This document shows, in pieces, positions 33,667 through 48,300 of a DNA stretch of 64,000 bases. Numbering within the stretch: position 1 is the first letter of the stretch; the number at the start of each line of letters is the position of its first letter. The stretch lies in NCBI GenBank assembly GCA_014843695.1, contig CM026403.1, forward strand, positions 9,440,722 through 9,504,721, read 5' to 3'. The notes beneath the pieces were generated by a model. That model did not search any database. It saw only the letters and a list, made by a program, of their open reading frames with translations, and had not been told where the DNA came from. Position numbers and translations under genes: made by a program. Origin of the DNA: Archivesica marissinica (lineage: Eukaryota; Mollusca; Bivalvia; Venerida; Vesicomyidae).

Positions 33667-36600
33667 TAGATGTATGTGTTTACACCTGCCTCGACTGCCT
33701 AGATTCATGTGTTTATGCCTGCCTCGACTGTCTGGATGCATGTGTTTACACCTGCCTCGACTGTCTAGATGCATGTGTTTACACATGCCTCGACTGCCTA
33801 GATGTATGTGTTTACACCTGCATCGAATGCCTAGATACATGTGTTTACACCTGCCTCGACTGTCTAGATGCATGTGTTTACACCTGCCTCGACTGTCTAG
33901 ATGTATGTGTTTACGCCTGCCTCGACTGTCTAGATGCATGTGTTTACGCCTGCCTCGACTGCATAGATGTATGTGTTTACGCCTGCTTCGACTGCCTAGA
34001 TGCACGTGTTTACGCCTGCCTCGACTGTCTAGATGTATGTGTTTACACATGCCTCGACTGTCTAGATGTATGTGTTTACGCCTGCCTCGACTGCCTAGAT
34101 GCATGTGTTTACACCTGCCTCGACTGCCTAGATGTATGTGTTTACGCCTGCCTCGACTGCCTAGATGCATGTGTTTACGCCTGCCTCGACTGTCTAGATG
34201 CATGTGTTTACGCCTGCCTCGACTGTCTAGATACATGTGTTTACACCTGCCTCGACTGCCTAGATGCATTTGTTTACACCTGCCTCGACTACCTAGATGC
34301 ATGTGTTTACACCTGCCTAGATGTATGTGTTTACACCTGCCTCGACTGCCTAGATGTATGTGTTTACGCCTGCCTCGACTGCCTAGATGTATGTGTTTAC
34401 ACCTGCCTCGACTGCCTAGATGTATGTGTTTACGCCTGCCTCGACTGTCTAGATGCATGTGTTTACACCTGCCTCGACTGTCTAGATGTATGTGTTTACA
34501 CCTGCCTCGACTGCCTAGATGCATGTGTTTACGCCTGCCTCGACTGCCTAGATGCATGTGTTTACACCTGCCTAGATGTATGTGTTTACACCTGCCTCGA
34601 CTGCCTAGATGTATGTGTTTACGCCTGCCTCGACTGCCTAGATGTATGTGTTTACGCCTGCCTCGACTGCCTAGATGTATGTGTTTACGCCTGCCTCGAC
34701 TGCCTAGATGCATGTGTTTACGCCTGCCTCGACTGTCTAGATGCATGTGTTTACACATGCCTCGACTGCCTAGATGCATGTGTTTACACCTGCCTCGACT
34801 GCCTAGATGCATGTGTTTACACCTGCCTAGATGATGGTTTACCCTGTCGACTGCCTAGATGTATGTGTTTACGCCTGCCTCGACTGCCTAGATGTATGTG
34901 TTTACACCTGCCTCGACTGCCTAGATGTATGTGTTTACACCTGCCTCGACTGCCTAGATGTATGTGTTTACACCTGCCTCGACTGCCTAGATGTATGTGT
35001 TTACACCTGCCTCGACTGTCTAGATGCATGTGTTTACACCTGCCTCGACTGCCTAGATGTATGTGTTTACGCCTGCCTCGACTGCCTAGATGTATGTGTT
35101 TACACCTGCCTCGACTGTCTAGATGTATGTGTTTACACCTGCCTCGACTGCCTAGATGCATGTGTTTACACCTGCCTCGACTGTCTAGATGTATGTGTTT
35201 ACACCTGCCTCGACTGCCTAGATGCATGTGTTTACACCTGCCTCGACTGTCTAGATGTATGTGTTTACACCTGCCTCGACTGCCTAGATGCATGTGTTTA
35301 CGCCTGCCTCGACTGCCTAGATGTATGTGTTTACACCTGCCTCGACTGTCTAGATGTATGTGTTTACGCCTGCCTCGACTGCCTAGATGCATGTGTTTAC
35401 GTCTGCCTCGACTGCCTAGATGCATGTGTTTACGCCTGCCTCGACTGTCTAGATGTATGTGTTTACACCTGCCTCGACTGTCTAGATGTATGTGTTTACA
35501 CCTGCTTCGACTGTCTAGATGCATGTGTTTACACCTGCCTCGACTGCCTAGATGCATGTGTTTACGCCTGCCTCGACTGCCTAGATGCATGTGTTTACGC
35601 CTGCCTCGACTGCCTAGATGCATGTGTTTACGCCTGCCTCGACTGTCTAGATGAATGTGTTTACGCCTGCCTCGACTGTCTAGATGCATGTGTTTACGCC
35701 TGCCTCGACTGCCTAGATGCATGTGTTTACACCTGCCCCGACTGCCTACATGCACGTGTTTACGCCTGCCTCGATTGCCTAGATGCATGTGTTTACGCCT
35801 GCCTCGACTGCCTAGATTCATGTGTTTACGCCTGCCTCTACTGTCTAGATGCATGTGTTTACAACTGCCTCGACTGCCTAGATGTATGTGTTTACACCTG
35901 CCTCGACTGTTTAGCTGTATGTGTTTACACCTGCCTCGACTGCCTAGATGCATGTGTTTACACCTGCCTCGACTGTCTAGATGTATGTGTTTACACCTGC
36001 CTCGACTGTCTAGATGCATGTGTTTACACCTGCCTCGACTGCTTAGATGTATGTGTTTACACCTGCCTCGACTGCCTAAATGTATGTGTTTACACCTGCC
36101 TCGATGCCTAGATGCATGTGATTACGCCTGCCTCGACTGCCTAGATGCATGTGTTTACGCCTGCCTCGACAGCCTAGATGCATGTGTTTACGCCTGTCTC
36201 GACTGTCTAGATACACGTGTTTACGACTGCCTCGACTGCCTAGATGTATGTGTTTACGCCTGCCTCGAATGTCTAGATATATGTGTTTACGCCTGCCTCG
36301 ACTGCCTAGATGTATGTGTTTACGCCTGCCTCGACTGCCTAGATGCATGTGTTTACGCCTGCCTCGACTGCCTAGATGTATGTGTTTATGCCTGCCTCGA
36401 CTGTCTAGATACATGTGTTTACGCCTGACTCGACTGTCTAGATACATGTGTTTACACATGCCTCGACTGCCTAGATGCATTTGTTTAAACCTGCCTCGAC
36501 TACCTAGATGTATGTGTTTACACCTGCCCCGACAGCCTAGATGCATGTGTTTACACCTGCCTAGATGTATGTGTTTACGCCTGCCTCGAATGTCTAGATA

Positions 36601-39600
36601 TATGTGGTTACACCTGCCTCGACTGCCTAGATACATGTGTTTACGCCTGCCTCGACTGCCTAGATGCATGTGTTTACGCCTGCCTCGACTGCCTAGATGT
36701 ATGTGTTTACGCCTGCCTCGACTGTCTAGATGCATTTGTTTACACCTGCCTCGACTACCTAGATGCATGTGTTTACACCTGCCTAGATGTATGTGTTTAC
36801 ACCTGCTTCGACTGCCTAGATGTATGTGTTTACGCCTGCCTCGACTGCCTAGATGTATGTGTTTACACCTGCCTCGACTGCCTAGATGTATGTGTTTACA
36901 CCTGCCTCGACTCTCTAGATGCATGTGTTTACACCTGCCTCGACTGTCTAGATGTATGTGTTTACACCTGCCTCGACTGCCTAGATGCATGTGTTTACAC
37001 CTGCCTCGACTGTCTAGATGTATGTGTTTACACCTGCCTCGACTGCCTAGATACATGTGTTTACGCCTGCCTCGACTGCCTAGATGTATGTGTTTACACC
37101 TGCCTCGACTGTCTAGATGTATGTGTTTACGCCTGCCTCGACTGCCTAGATGCATGTGTTTACGTCCTGCCTCGACTGCCTAGATGCATGTGTTTACGCC
37201 TGCCTCGACTGTCTAGATGTATGTGTTTACACCTGCCTCGACTGTCTAGATGCATGTGTTTACACCTGCCTCGACTGTCTAGATGTATGTGTTTACACCT
37301 GCCTCGACTGCCTAGATGCATGTGTTTACACCTGCCTCGACTGTCTAGATGCATGTGTTTACGCCTGCCTCGACTGCCTAGATGCATGTGTTTACGCCTG
37401 CCTCGACTGTCTAGATACATGTGTTTACGCCTGCCTCGACTGCCTAGATGCATGTGTTTACGCCTGCCTCGACTGTCTAGATGCATGTGTTTACGCCTGC
37501 CTCGACTGTCTAGATGTATGTGTTTACGCCTGCCTCGACTGTCTAGATTCATGTGTTTACGCCTGCCTCGACTGCCTAGATGCATGTGTTTACACCTGCC
37601 TCGACTGCCTAGATGTATGTGTTTACACCTGCCTCGACTGCCTAGATGTATGTGTTTACGCCTGCCTCGACTGTCTAGATGTATGTGTTTACACCTGCCT
37701 CGACTGCCTAGATGCATGTGTTTACGCCTGCCTCGACTGTCTAGATACACGTGTTTACGACTGCCTCGACTGCCTAGATGTATGTGTTTACGCCTGCCTC
37801 GAATGTCTAGATATATGTGTTTACGCCTGCCTCGACTGCCTAGATGTATGTGTTTACGCCTGCCTCGACTGCCTAGATGCATGTGTTTACGCCTGCCTCG
37901 ACTGCCTAGATGTATGTGTTTATGCCTGCCTCGACTGTCTAGATACATGTGTTTACGCCTGACTCGACTGTCTAGATACATGTGTTTACACATGCCTCTA
38001 CTGCCTAGATGCATTTGTTTACACCTGCCTCGACTACCTAGATGTATGTGTTTACACCTGCCTCGACTCTCTAGATGCATGTGTTTACACCTGCCTCGAC
38101 TGTCTAGATGTATGTGTTTACACCTGCCTCGACTGCCTAGATGCATGTGTTTACACCTGCCTCGAATGTCTAGATGTATGTGTTTACACCTGCCTCGACT
38201 GCCTAGACACATGTGTTTACGCCTGCCTCGACTGCCTAGATGTATGTGTTTACACCTGCCTCGACTGTCTAGATGTATGTGTTTACGCCTGCCTCGACTG
38301 CCTAGATGCATGTGTTTACGTCTGCCTCGACTGCCTAGATGCATGTGTTTACGCCTGCCTCGACTGTCTAGATGTATGTGTTTACACCTGCCTCGACTGT
38401 CTAGATGTATGTGTTTACACCTGCCTCGACTGTCTAGATGTATGTGTTTACACCTGCCTCGACTGTCTAGATGCATGTGTTTACACCTGCCTCGACTGCC
38501 TAGATGCATGTGTTTACGCCTGCCTCGACTGCCTAGATGCATGTGTTTACGCCTGCCTCGACTGCCTAGATGCATGTGTTTACGCCTGCCTCGACTGCCT
38601 AGATGCATGTCTTTACGCCTGCCTCGACTGTCTAGATGAATGTGTTTACGCCTGCCTCGACTGTCTAGATGCATGTGTTTACGCCTGCCTCGACTGCCTA
38701 GATGCATGTGTTTACACCTGCCTCGACTGCTTAGATGTATGTGTTTACACCTGCCTCGACTGCCTAGATGTATGTGTTTACACCTGCCTCGACTGCCTAG
38801 ATGCATGTGATTACGCCTGCCTCGACTGCCTAGATGCATGTGTTTACGCCTGCCTCGACTGCCTAGATGCATGTGTTTACGCCTGCCTCGACTGCCTAGA
38901 TGCATGTCTTTACGCCTGCCTCGACTGCCTAGATGCATGTGTTTACACCTGCCCCGACTGCCTAGATGCACGTGTTTACACCTGCCTCGATTGCCTTGAT
39001 GCATGTGTTTACCCCTGCCTCGACTGCCTAGATTCATGTGTTTACGCCTGCCTCGACTGTCTGGATGCATGTGTTTACACCTGCCTCGACTGCCTAGATG
39101 TATGTGTTTACACCTGCCTCGACTGCCTAGATTCATGTGTTTACGCCTGCCTCGACTGTCTAGATGCATGTGTTTACACCTGCCTCGACTGCCTAGATGC
39201 ATGTGTTTACGCCTGCCTCGACTGCCTAGATGCATGTGTTTACGCCTGCCTCGACTGCCTAGATGTATGTGTTTACGCCTGCCTCGACTGTCTAGATGTA
39301 TGTGTTTACGCCTGCCTCGACTGCCTAGATGCATGTGTTTACACCTGCCTCGACTGCCTAGATGTATGTGTTTACACCTGCCTCGACTGCCTAGATGTAT
39401 GTGTTTACGCCTGCCTCGACTGCCTAGATGCATGTGTTTACGCCTGCCTCGACTGCCTAGATGCATGTGTTTACACCTGCCTCGACTGCCTAGATGTATG
39501 TGTTTACACCTGCCTCGACTGCCTAGATGCATGTGTTTACGCCTGCCTCGACTGTCTAGATGCATGTGTTTACACCTGCCTCGACTGCCTAGATGCATGT

Positions 39601-41756
39601 GTTTACACCTGCCTCGACTGTCTAGATGTATGTGTTTACGCCTGCCTCGACTGTCTAGATGTATGTGTTTACGCCTGCCTCGACTCTTTAGATGCATGTG
39701 TTTACACCTGCCTCGACTACCTAGATGCACGTGTTTACACATGCCTCGACTGCCTAGATGCATTTGTTTACACCTGTCTCGACTACCTAGATGTATGTGT
39801 TTACACCTGCCTCGACTGTCTAGTTGTATGTGTTTACACCTGCCTCGACTGCCTAGATGCATGTGTTACACCTGCCTCGACTGTCTAGTTGTATGTGTTT
39901 ACACCTGCCTCGACTGCCTAGATGCATGTGTTTACGCCTGCCTCGACTGTCTAGATACACGTGTTTACGACTGCCTCGACTGCCTAGATGTATGTGTTTA
40001 CGCCTGCCTCGAATGTCTAGATATATGTGTTTACGCCTGCCTCGACTGCCTAGATGCATGTGTTTACGCCTGCCTCGACTGCCTAGATGCATGTGTTTAC
40101 GCCTGCCTCGACTGCCTAGATGTATGTGTTTACGCCTGCCTCGACTGTCTAGATACATGTGTTTACGCCTGACTCGACTGTCTAGATACATGTGTTTACA
40201 CATGCCTCGACTGCCTAGATGCATTTGTTTACACCTGCCTCGACTACCTAGATGTATGTGTTTACACCTGCCCCGACAGCCTAGATGCATGTGTTTACAC
40301 CTGCCTAGATGTATGTGTTTACACCTGCCTCGACTGCCTAGATGTATGTGTTTACGCCTGCCTCTACTGTCTAGATGTATGTGTTTACGCCTGCTTCGAC
40401 TGTCTAGATGTATGTGTTTACACCTGCCTCGACTGCCTAGATGCATGTGTTTACACCTGCCTCGACTGTCTAGATGTATGTGTTTACACCTGCCTCGACT
40501 GCCTAGACACATGTGTTTACGCCTGCCTCGACTGCCTAGATGTATGTGTTTACACCTGCCTCGACTGCCTATATGCATGTGTTTACGTCTGCCTTGACTG
40601 CCTAGATGCATGTGTTTACGCCTGCCTCGACTGTCTAGATGCATATGTTTACACCTGCCTCGACTGTCTAGATGCATGTGTTTACGCCTGCCTCGACTGT
40701 CTAGATGCATGTGTTTACACCTGCCTCGACTGCCTAGATGCATGTGTTTACACCTGCCTCGACTGCCTAGATGCATGTGTTTACACCTGCCTCGACTGCC
40801 TAGATACATGTGTTTACGCCTGCCTCGACTGCCTAGATACATGTGTTTACGCCTGCCTCGACTACCTAGATACATGTGTTTACGCCTGCCTCGACTGCCT
40901 AGATGTATGTGTTTACGCCTGCCTCGACTGCCTAGATGCATGTGTTTACGCCTGCCTCGACTGTCTAGATGTATGTGTTTACACCTGCCTCGACTGCCTA
41001 GATGCACGTGTTTACACCTGCCTCGACTGCCTAGATGCATGTGTTTACGCCTGCCTCTACTGCCTAGATACATGTGTTTACGCCTGCCTCGACTGCCTAG
41101 ATGCACGTGTTTACGCCTGCCTCTACTGCCTAGATGCATGTGTTTACGCCTGCCTCGGCTGCCTAGATGCATGTGTTTACACCTGCCTCGACTGCCTAGA
41201 TGCATGCGTTTACGCCTGCCTCGTCTGTCTAGATGTATGTGTTTACACCTGCCTCGACTGTCTAGATGTATGTGTTTACACCTGCCTCGACTGTCTAGAT
41301 GCATGTGTTTACGCCTGCCTCGACTGCCTAGATGTATGTGTTTACGCCTGCCTCGACTGCCTAGATGTATGTGTTTACACCTGCCTCGACTGACTAGATG
41401 TATGTGTTTACGCCTGTCTCGACTGCCTAGATGTATGTGTTTACGTCTGCCTCGACTGCCTAGATGTATATGTTTACGCCTGCCTCGACTGCCTAGATGT
41501 ATGTGTTTACACCTGCCTCGACTGTCTAGATGTATGTGTTTACACCTGCCTCGACTGCCTAGATACATGTGTTTACGCCTGCCTCGACTGCCTAGATGCA
41601 TGTGTTTACGTCTGCCTCGACTGCCTAGATGTATATGTTTACGCCTGCCTCGACTGCCTAGATGTATATGTTTACGCCTGCCTCGACTGTCTAGATGTAT
41701 GTTTTTACACTTGCCTCGACTGTCTAGATGTATGTGTTTACACCTGCCTCGACTGA
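33667..41756. repeat. 33-bp satellite array, about 8.1 kb, about 245 units
   Basis: Units read TAGATGYATGTGTTTACRCC then TGCCTCGACTGYC. Three positions vary independently between two bases: GTATG/GCATG, TACACC/TACGCC and TGCCTA/TGTCTA. A few units are 22 bp because the CTCGACTGCC part is missing (about 34315, 34570, 36555, 40300). The 11-codon period without stops keeps all plus frames and one minus frame open for hundreds of codons ([33 protein letters not shown]). A distinctive block with GATACACGTGTTTACGACTG recurs at about 36211, 37745 and 39955, showing multi-unit duplication. Confidence 0.97.
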
Positions 41757-42275
41757 CCGGAACTATACATGTGATTACACCTACTGGGATGAGAAACGCT
41801 CACAGTAACCATACCATGAGCTATCAGAAAGGACAACACAAGCAATTTAAATAAATTTACAAACTTTCAGACAAAATAAAGAGTATATATTATATATGTA
41901 CATGTATTTGAAAAAAGAAACAAACACAAACTTACTTGTTCAATTTAGAAAAAAATCCTTTTGTAAGCATATCGTAATCTAATCGTTTACGGTTGATATC
42001 AGTATGCAATCATTATATCTTGGGTAGTTTATCTCATTTATGAATATCAATTTATTTCGGTATACAAGTGTGAATATCATAAATGCTATTTATACAAGAA
42101 TCGTCAATGACATGCAAATATTACAATTGTATGCTAGGTATTGTTTTATCTGCGCTAACATTGTTTTTATAGTCAAACAATAGCGACATGCAGATGGTGA
42201 GTGATAATTAATGGCAATCGATCAATTAGTAACCTAATTAATCTCACATATCCATGCTATTCTATCTGTTCACCA
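41757..42275. other. Non-repetitive spacer between satellites
   Basis: About 520 AT-rich bases. No gene, SINE or LINE fragment recognised. The plus-strand frame that runs out of the 33-bp array ends here at 41854 and is not a gene. Confidence 0.5.
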
Positions 42276-44296
42276 ACTACTACTATACGACTGCTATACG
42301 ACTGATGTACGACTGCTATACGACTGATGTACGACTACTGTACGACTGCTGTACGACTGCTGTACGACTGGTGTACGACTGATGTACGACTGCTATACGA
42401 CTGCTGTATGACTGTCGTACGACTGTTGTACCACTGCTATACGACTGCTATACGACTGTTGTACGACTGCTATACGACTGTTGTACGACTGCTATACGAC
42501 TGCTATACGACTGTTGTACGACTGCTATACGAATGTTGTACGACTGCTATACGACTGATGTACGACTGCTATACGACTGTTGTACGACTGCTATACGACT
42601 GATGTACGACTGCTATACGACTGATGTACGACTGCTATACGACTGTTGTACGACTGCTATACGACTGCTATACGACTGTTGTACGACTGCTATACGACTG
42701 CTATACGACTGATGTACGACTGCTATACGACTGATGTACGACTACTATTCGACTGATATACGACTGTTGTACGACTGCTATGCGACTGATATACGACTGC
42801 TGTACGACTGCTATACGACAGTTGTACAAATGATGTCCAACTGCAATATGACTACTATACGACTGCTATACAACTGCTATGCGACTGCTATACGACTACT
42901 ATACGACTGTTGTACGACTACTATACTACTACTACACGACTGTTGTACGACTGATATACGACTACTATACGACTGCTATGCGACTGCTATGTGACTGCTA
43001 TACGACTGCTATACGACTGCTATACGACTGCTATACGACTGCTATGTGACTGCTATACGACTGCTATGCGACTGCTATGTGACTGCTATACGACTGCTAT
43101 ACGACTGCTATACGACTGCTATACGACTGATATGCGACTGCTATGTGACTGCTATACGACTTCTATGCGACTGCTATGTGACTGCTATACGACTGCTATA
43201 CGACTGCTATGCGACTACTATACGACTGTTGTACGACTACTATACTACTACTACATGACTGTTGTACGACTGCTATACGACTGATGTACGGCTGCTATAC
43301 GACTACTATACGACTGCTATACGACTGCTATACGACTGCTATGTGACTGCTATACGACTGCTATACGACTGCTTTGCGACTACTATACGACAGTTGTACG
43401 ACTACTATACGACTGATGTACGACTACTATACGACTACTACATGACTGTTGTACGACTGCTATACGACTACTATACTACTACTACATGACTGTTGTACGA
43501 CTGCTATACGACTGATGTACGGCTGCTATACGACTACTATACGACTGATGTACTACTACACGACTGTTGTACGACTGCTATACGACTACTATACTACTAC
43601 TACACGACTGTTGTACGACTACTATACGACTGATGTACGACTACTATACGACTACTACACGACTGTTGTACGACTGCTATACGACTGATGTACGACTGAT
43701 ATACGACTACTATACGACTGCTATGCGACTGCTATGTGACTACTATACGACTGTTGTACGACTACAATACGACTACTATACGACTGCTATACGACTGTTG
43801 TACGACTGCTATACGACTAATATACGACTGCTATACGACTGTTGTACGACTGCTATACGACTACTATACCACTGATATACGACTGATATGCGACTGCTAT
43901 ACGACTACTATACGACTGCTATACGACTGTTGTACGACTGCTACACGACTGCTATACGACTACTATACGACTGCTATACGACTGCTATACTCCTATTATA
44001 CGACTGTTGTATGAGTGCTACACGACTGCTATACGACCACTATACGACTGCTATACGACTGTTGTACGACTGCTATACGACTACTCTACGACTGCTATAC
44101 GACTGTTGTACGACTGCTACACGACTGCTATACGACTACTCTACGACTGCTATACGACTGCTATACGACTATTATACGACTGTTATACGACTGTTGTACG
44201 AGTACTATATGACTGCTATGCGACTACTATACGATTATTATACGAATGCAATACGACTGCTATGCGACTGCTGTACGACTGCTATACGACTACTAT
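42276..44296. repeat. 11-bp satellite array, about 2 kb, about 184 units
   Basis: Units of the form TACGACTGCTA with variants TACGACTGTTG, TACGACTGATG, TACGACTACTA, TGCGACTGCTA and TGTGACTGCTA. Longer patterns such as ACTACTATACTACTACTACA recur at about 42917, 43229, 43466 and 43589, indicating block duplication. The 11-codon period gives plus-strand open frames (TTAIRLLYDCY) that are not genes. Confidence 0.97.
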
Positions 44297-45194
44297 ATCC
44301 TGGGACATTCTGCCTCTTCATTTATCATTCACGTACACATATAATATAGTACATTACAGTGTAGTGTTGTATGCATAGCGCAATACGATATGTAGTTTAT
44401 GATATTAAATAAATTATTATAATACATGTTGCATAATTCTGCACGACCATCGCCAAGGACCACTGAACCGGTCGCACTCTGTGGTGCACTTCTTGGAATA
44501 CAGCATTCACGAACATGTTTCACTGACACATATCATACCAGACACGTGTTGTTAAATTTAATATCTTTATTATTTTGTATGTAAAGGTATGTATACAGGA
44601 AAACCAGGTAAAAAGGACACATAATTGGCAGCTATATACCAATTACATTTACTTTCATTATAATGCGTCATTTGTAGTCTTCTTCCTTGGACCTTTATCC
44701 TCTGTAACATTCAGATTTCATAGATTATTAAGTATTAACTATAATAATAATATACCACGAGGCCCTCAACATATATACAAATCAAATGATAGGACTATAA
44801 GTGCAAAAACTGCATATTGGAATTATATAGTAATGTTAAAGCTGAAAAGTAGACAAACTATATATACTATGTTATGGAATATGATGATATATGAAATGGT
44901 CTAACAGGGAGAATGAGACAATAAATGACAATAAATCTATATAATAATGTGCAGATATCACTTATAGGGGTATATTTAAAATAGTATGGAATCATCTTAA
45001 AGACAGCCATTCACAGAATCTAGTAACTATTGCAATGGTAATGCTCAAATGTGCTAAAGACTGTGTACACAATAAACTATTAGTCTAATCAATGGGTTGT
45101 TGGTATCATTTTGTTTTCGACGGACACGGAAGTAAAACACTACGCATGCGCAGGGTTTTCTGAAATGCAATTTGAAATATTTTATGGCACTCCA
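44297..45194. other. Non-repetitive AT-rich region
   Basis: About 900 bases. One plus-strand open frame (44575-44904, 109 codons) has no recognisable domain. GAGGCCCTCAACATATAT (44761) resembles a short stretch at about 9910. Nothing else is supported. Confidence 0.45.
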
Positions 45195-45335
45195 TTGATA
45201 AAAGCTATTTTTTGTACCATCTAGTGTTGATATATGGAATGCACTACCCGAACACTTAAAACACGCTCCAACCTTATCTTGTTTTAAGAATAGACTCAAG
45301 TCTTCACTGTTCAAACAAAAAGATGTACCCATGTT
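45195..45335 (+). pseudogene. LINE ORF2 C-terminal remnant
   Basis: One plus-strand frame from about 45209 reads FVPSSVDIWNALPEHLKHAP, then TLSCFKNRLKSSLF. This is the WNxLP...FKxxLK signature that ends many CR1/L2/RTE-like ORF2 proteins. Stops (TGA, TAA) lie directly upstream at about 45196-45201, so only the terminal ~45 codons survive. It meets the 3' end of LINE A tail to tail at about 45338. Confidence 0.75.
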
Positions 45336-45338
45336 TTA

Positions 45339-48300
45339 TCAAGTTTCAAGTTTCAAATGTATTGGCATAATCAGCAACTATATTGCCTTTGGCCATTTAC
45401 AATGATAGAAATATGGCAAAGACATCACAAAACATGTTACATATATACATATATAAACAAATACAATACATTTAAGAAACAGTAATAATTGACAGGGTAT
45501 TACTACGTAATGACATAGCTTCTTTGATGTACTTACAAACATTAATCAAATATTTTTTATTTTTGCATGACATGATAGATATAAATTTATTTATTGATGG
45601 CCATGCTATGTAGCCCAAATATTTCAATCTTATATCTCTGTATTTTTCACAACATAATATAAAATGGTATTCTGATTCAATTACATTTTGATTGCATAAT
45701 TTACATAACCTATTGTTTCTATCAATACCATTAAATCTTCCAAATTCAATTTCTAAATTATGGGATGTTAATCTTAAACATGTAAAACATTGACGTAAAC
45801 TATCACTAGAGATTTAATCAATATAGTCTTCATAACGGAATGTCAGCTTAAATTTACAATAATAATCAAGTTTCGACATTGTGTTTACTGATGTGTTCCA
45901 GTCTTGAACGAACTGGTCGCGTAATCTCATTTTAAACATAGGTAAATAGTTAATATTTGCATCAAAATTGAGTCGAACATTTGTAAAACCGAGATGATCA
46001 ATTAAGGAATTAACTCGGCTAGCCCAACATTTACCGTTAACGTTATTACACAGATCGGCATACATAGTATACATCGGAGAATCAACATTTTTCATTACTT
46101 TAAACCAACATTTAATTACTCTCTCTTTACATATAACAGATAATGGAAATCGTCCTAATTCACCATATATAGCATTGGTAGGTGTTTGCAGCTTAACACC
46201 CAAAATATATTTACAAAATCTCAAATGTAATTTATCGACATCCTTTAGGTAGGTGTAGACACCCCAAACCTCAGAACCATATACAATTATAGGTACAATC
46301 ATTGTATCAAACAGCTTAAGTTTAGTTTTAACATCCATATGTACTCTATCGAATAATGACAATAAATTGTGATAAGCTCTTAATGCTTGATCCTGTAAAC
46401 ATTTTATTGCACCAGTTAAAGTTCCTGTATATGTAAACTTAATACCAAGATATGTAAAGCTATCAACAATATCTATTTGTTTTCCATTGATATAAAAGAT
46501 AACATTATGATTCTGTTTACGCTTTTCAAATATACAAATTTTTGTTTTATTTACATTTATAGTTAAGCCCCATTTCACAGAATACTGGTAAATACTATCA
46601 ATTTGAGATTGTAGACTCCTGGCATCTGTCGTGAACAAAATAATATCGTCAGCAAATAATATCAAATACATGGATAATAATCCAGATCTTTTTCAGTTAA
46701 CGAGTTAACATCCAAATTTTCAATAATATCATTAATAAATATAATAAATAACAAAAGTGATAAGGGCTCGCCTTGTTTTAACCCAATTGTAACATCAAAG
46801 AAATCTGAAAATGTCATATTATTAAGCATTTTCACGCACGATTGAACTCTGTTATAAATACATTTTAGCATGTTAACCATTTTACAGCTTACGCCAGATT
46901 TGATTAATTTTTCCCACAAAGCATCCCGATTTACGGTATCAAAAGCACGCTGATAATCTATAAATATGCACCAAAGCTTGGCATTTTTAGATAATACCTT
47001 TTGAATTATTGAGTGTAGCAAAAATATAGCATCAGCTGTAGAACGGTTATCTCTAAAACCAAACTGAAAATCATTAAAAACATGCTCAGATTCACACCAC
47101 TTGTTAATGCGATTCTTTAAAATCAAAGAAAATATCTTACCCATGCTGTTGACTAACGTAATCCCTCTATAATTGGAAGGGTCATTTTTATCTCCCTTTT
47201 TGTACAATGGAACAATGACTCCCTTGGTCCATGCCTCGGGATAAGTACATGTATCAAATATATGATTAAAAATCAGACATAAATATGGTGATATAAAATT
47301 ATTCGAGTCAATAAAGAAATCAGATACATTTTTATCATAATCACAACTTTTATAACGATTTAACATGGAAATAGTTTTTTGTACTTCTTCTACAGTGATT
47401 GTTTTGTCTAATTGTTCAACAGTGACCGTATTGCTATGTAAATCATCAGAAAGATATGTGTTAGGTTCTGCATCGCTTGAACTATTAGAAAAATGTTTTA
47501 CAAAATCGTCTAAGTGAATGTCACTAACATAATTACTAGCTTGTTTATATTTATTTAAATATTTCCAAAATTTACGTGGTGAGTTTTTACTTAAGCTTGA
47601 CAATTTCTGCTTCTCTTTATAATAGAATTTCCATTTAACACGTCGTTTGGTCTTAACATAGTTTCTTCTGCAAAACAAAAAATTTAGTTTGTTTTCTTCA
47701 GATTTATTTGTAAAAAATTTCCTTTTAGAATCCTAAAATACCGCTTTATTTTGACGGCACTCATCGTTAAACCATAATGATTTACATTTTTTAGACTGTG
47801 GTTTGGTTGAATAGGTTTTACCAAAACACTTAAAAGAAACATCATAGACTATTAGAGAATTCATGAATACATTGGTTGATATCAACTTCTCCCATCGATA
47901 ACTGATTTGTTACATCATCCAATATCGATTTCTTGGTAATTAGTACATTTACGAAATAATCAGTTTTTGAAGTGTCCCATACAATTGTATCAACATTACA
48001 ACAATCTATTATAGGTATAACATCAGCGCGTTTCAGGGAAAATGCAATTGGACAATGATCTGAGAATTCAGATAAATCAAGAACACTCATATTACAGACT
48101 GAGTTAAAATATTCAGTACCCGTTATTAAATGGCAACCGGTCTATTTCTATACATGCCGTGGAAAGTACAATATCCATGCTCAAGGCGATCGTTGACTAT
48201 AACTAGATTATTTTCTTTACAAAGAGTTAATAATTTTGATCCAAAACTATTTACACCAATGTCATGATTTTTTCGGACTGGTAAGTTAGATGTACGATAA

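Noticed and set aside
31561..34812. A 1083-codon minus-strand open frame, and plus-strand frames of 351-1006 codons across the gap
   Set aside because: They run through 1000 undetermined bases and two unrelated satellites, so they have no biological meaning.
34817..41854. Open frames of 246-900 codons with 11-residue repeats rich in Cys, Arg and His
   Set aside because: They are by-products of the 33-bp stop-free unit. Several overlapping frames on both strands are open at once, and the variable positions are mostly residue-changing, so no protein constraint is visible.
42327..44378. Plus-strand frames of YDCYTTAIRLL-type repeats
   Set aside because: Translation of the 11-bp satellite.
44575..44904. 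109-codon plus-strand frame
   Set aside because: Composition follows the AT-rich background; no domain or family resemblance.
45054..45332. 92-codon minus-strand frame
   Set aside because: It is antisense to the plus-strand LINE C-terminal signature (WNALPEHLK), which explains the sequence better.
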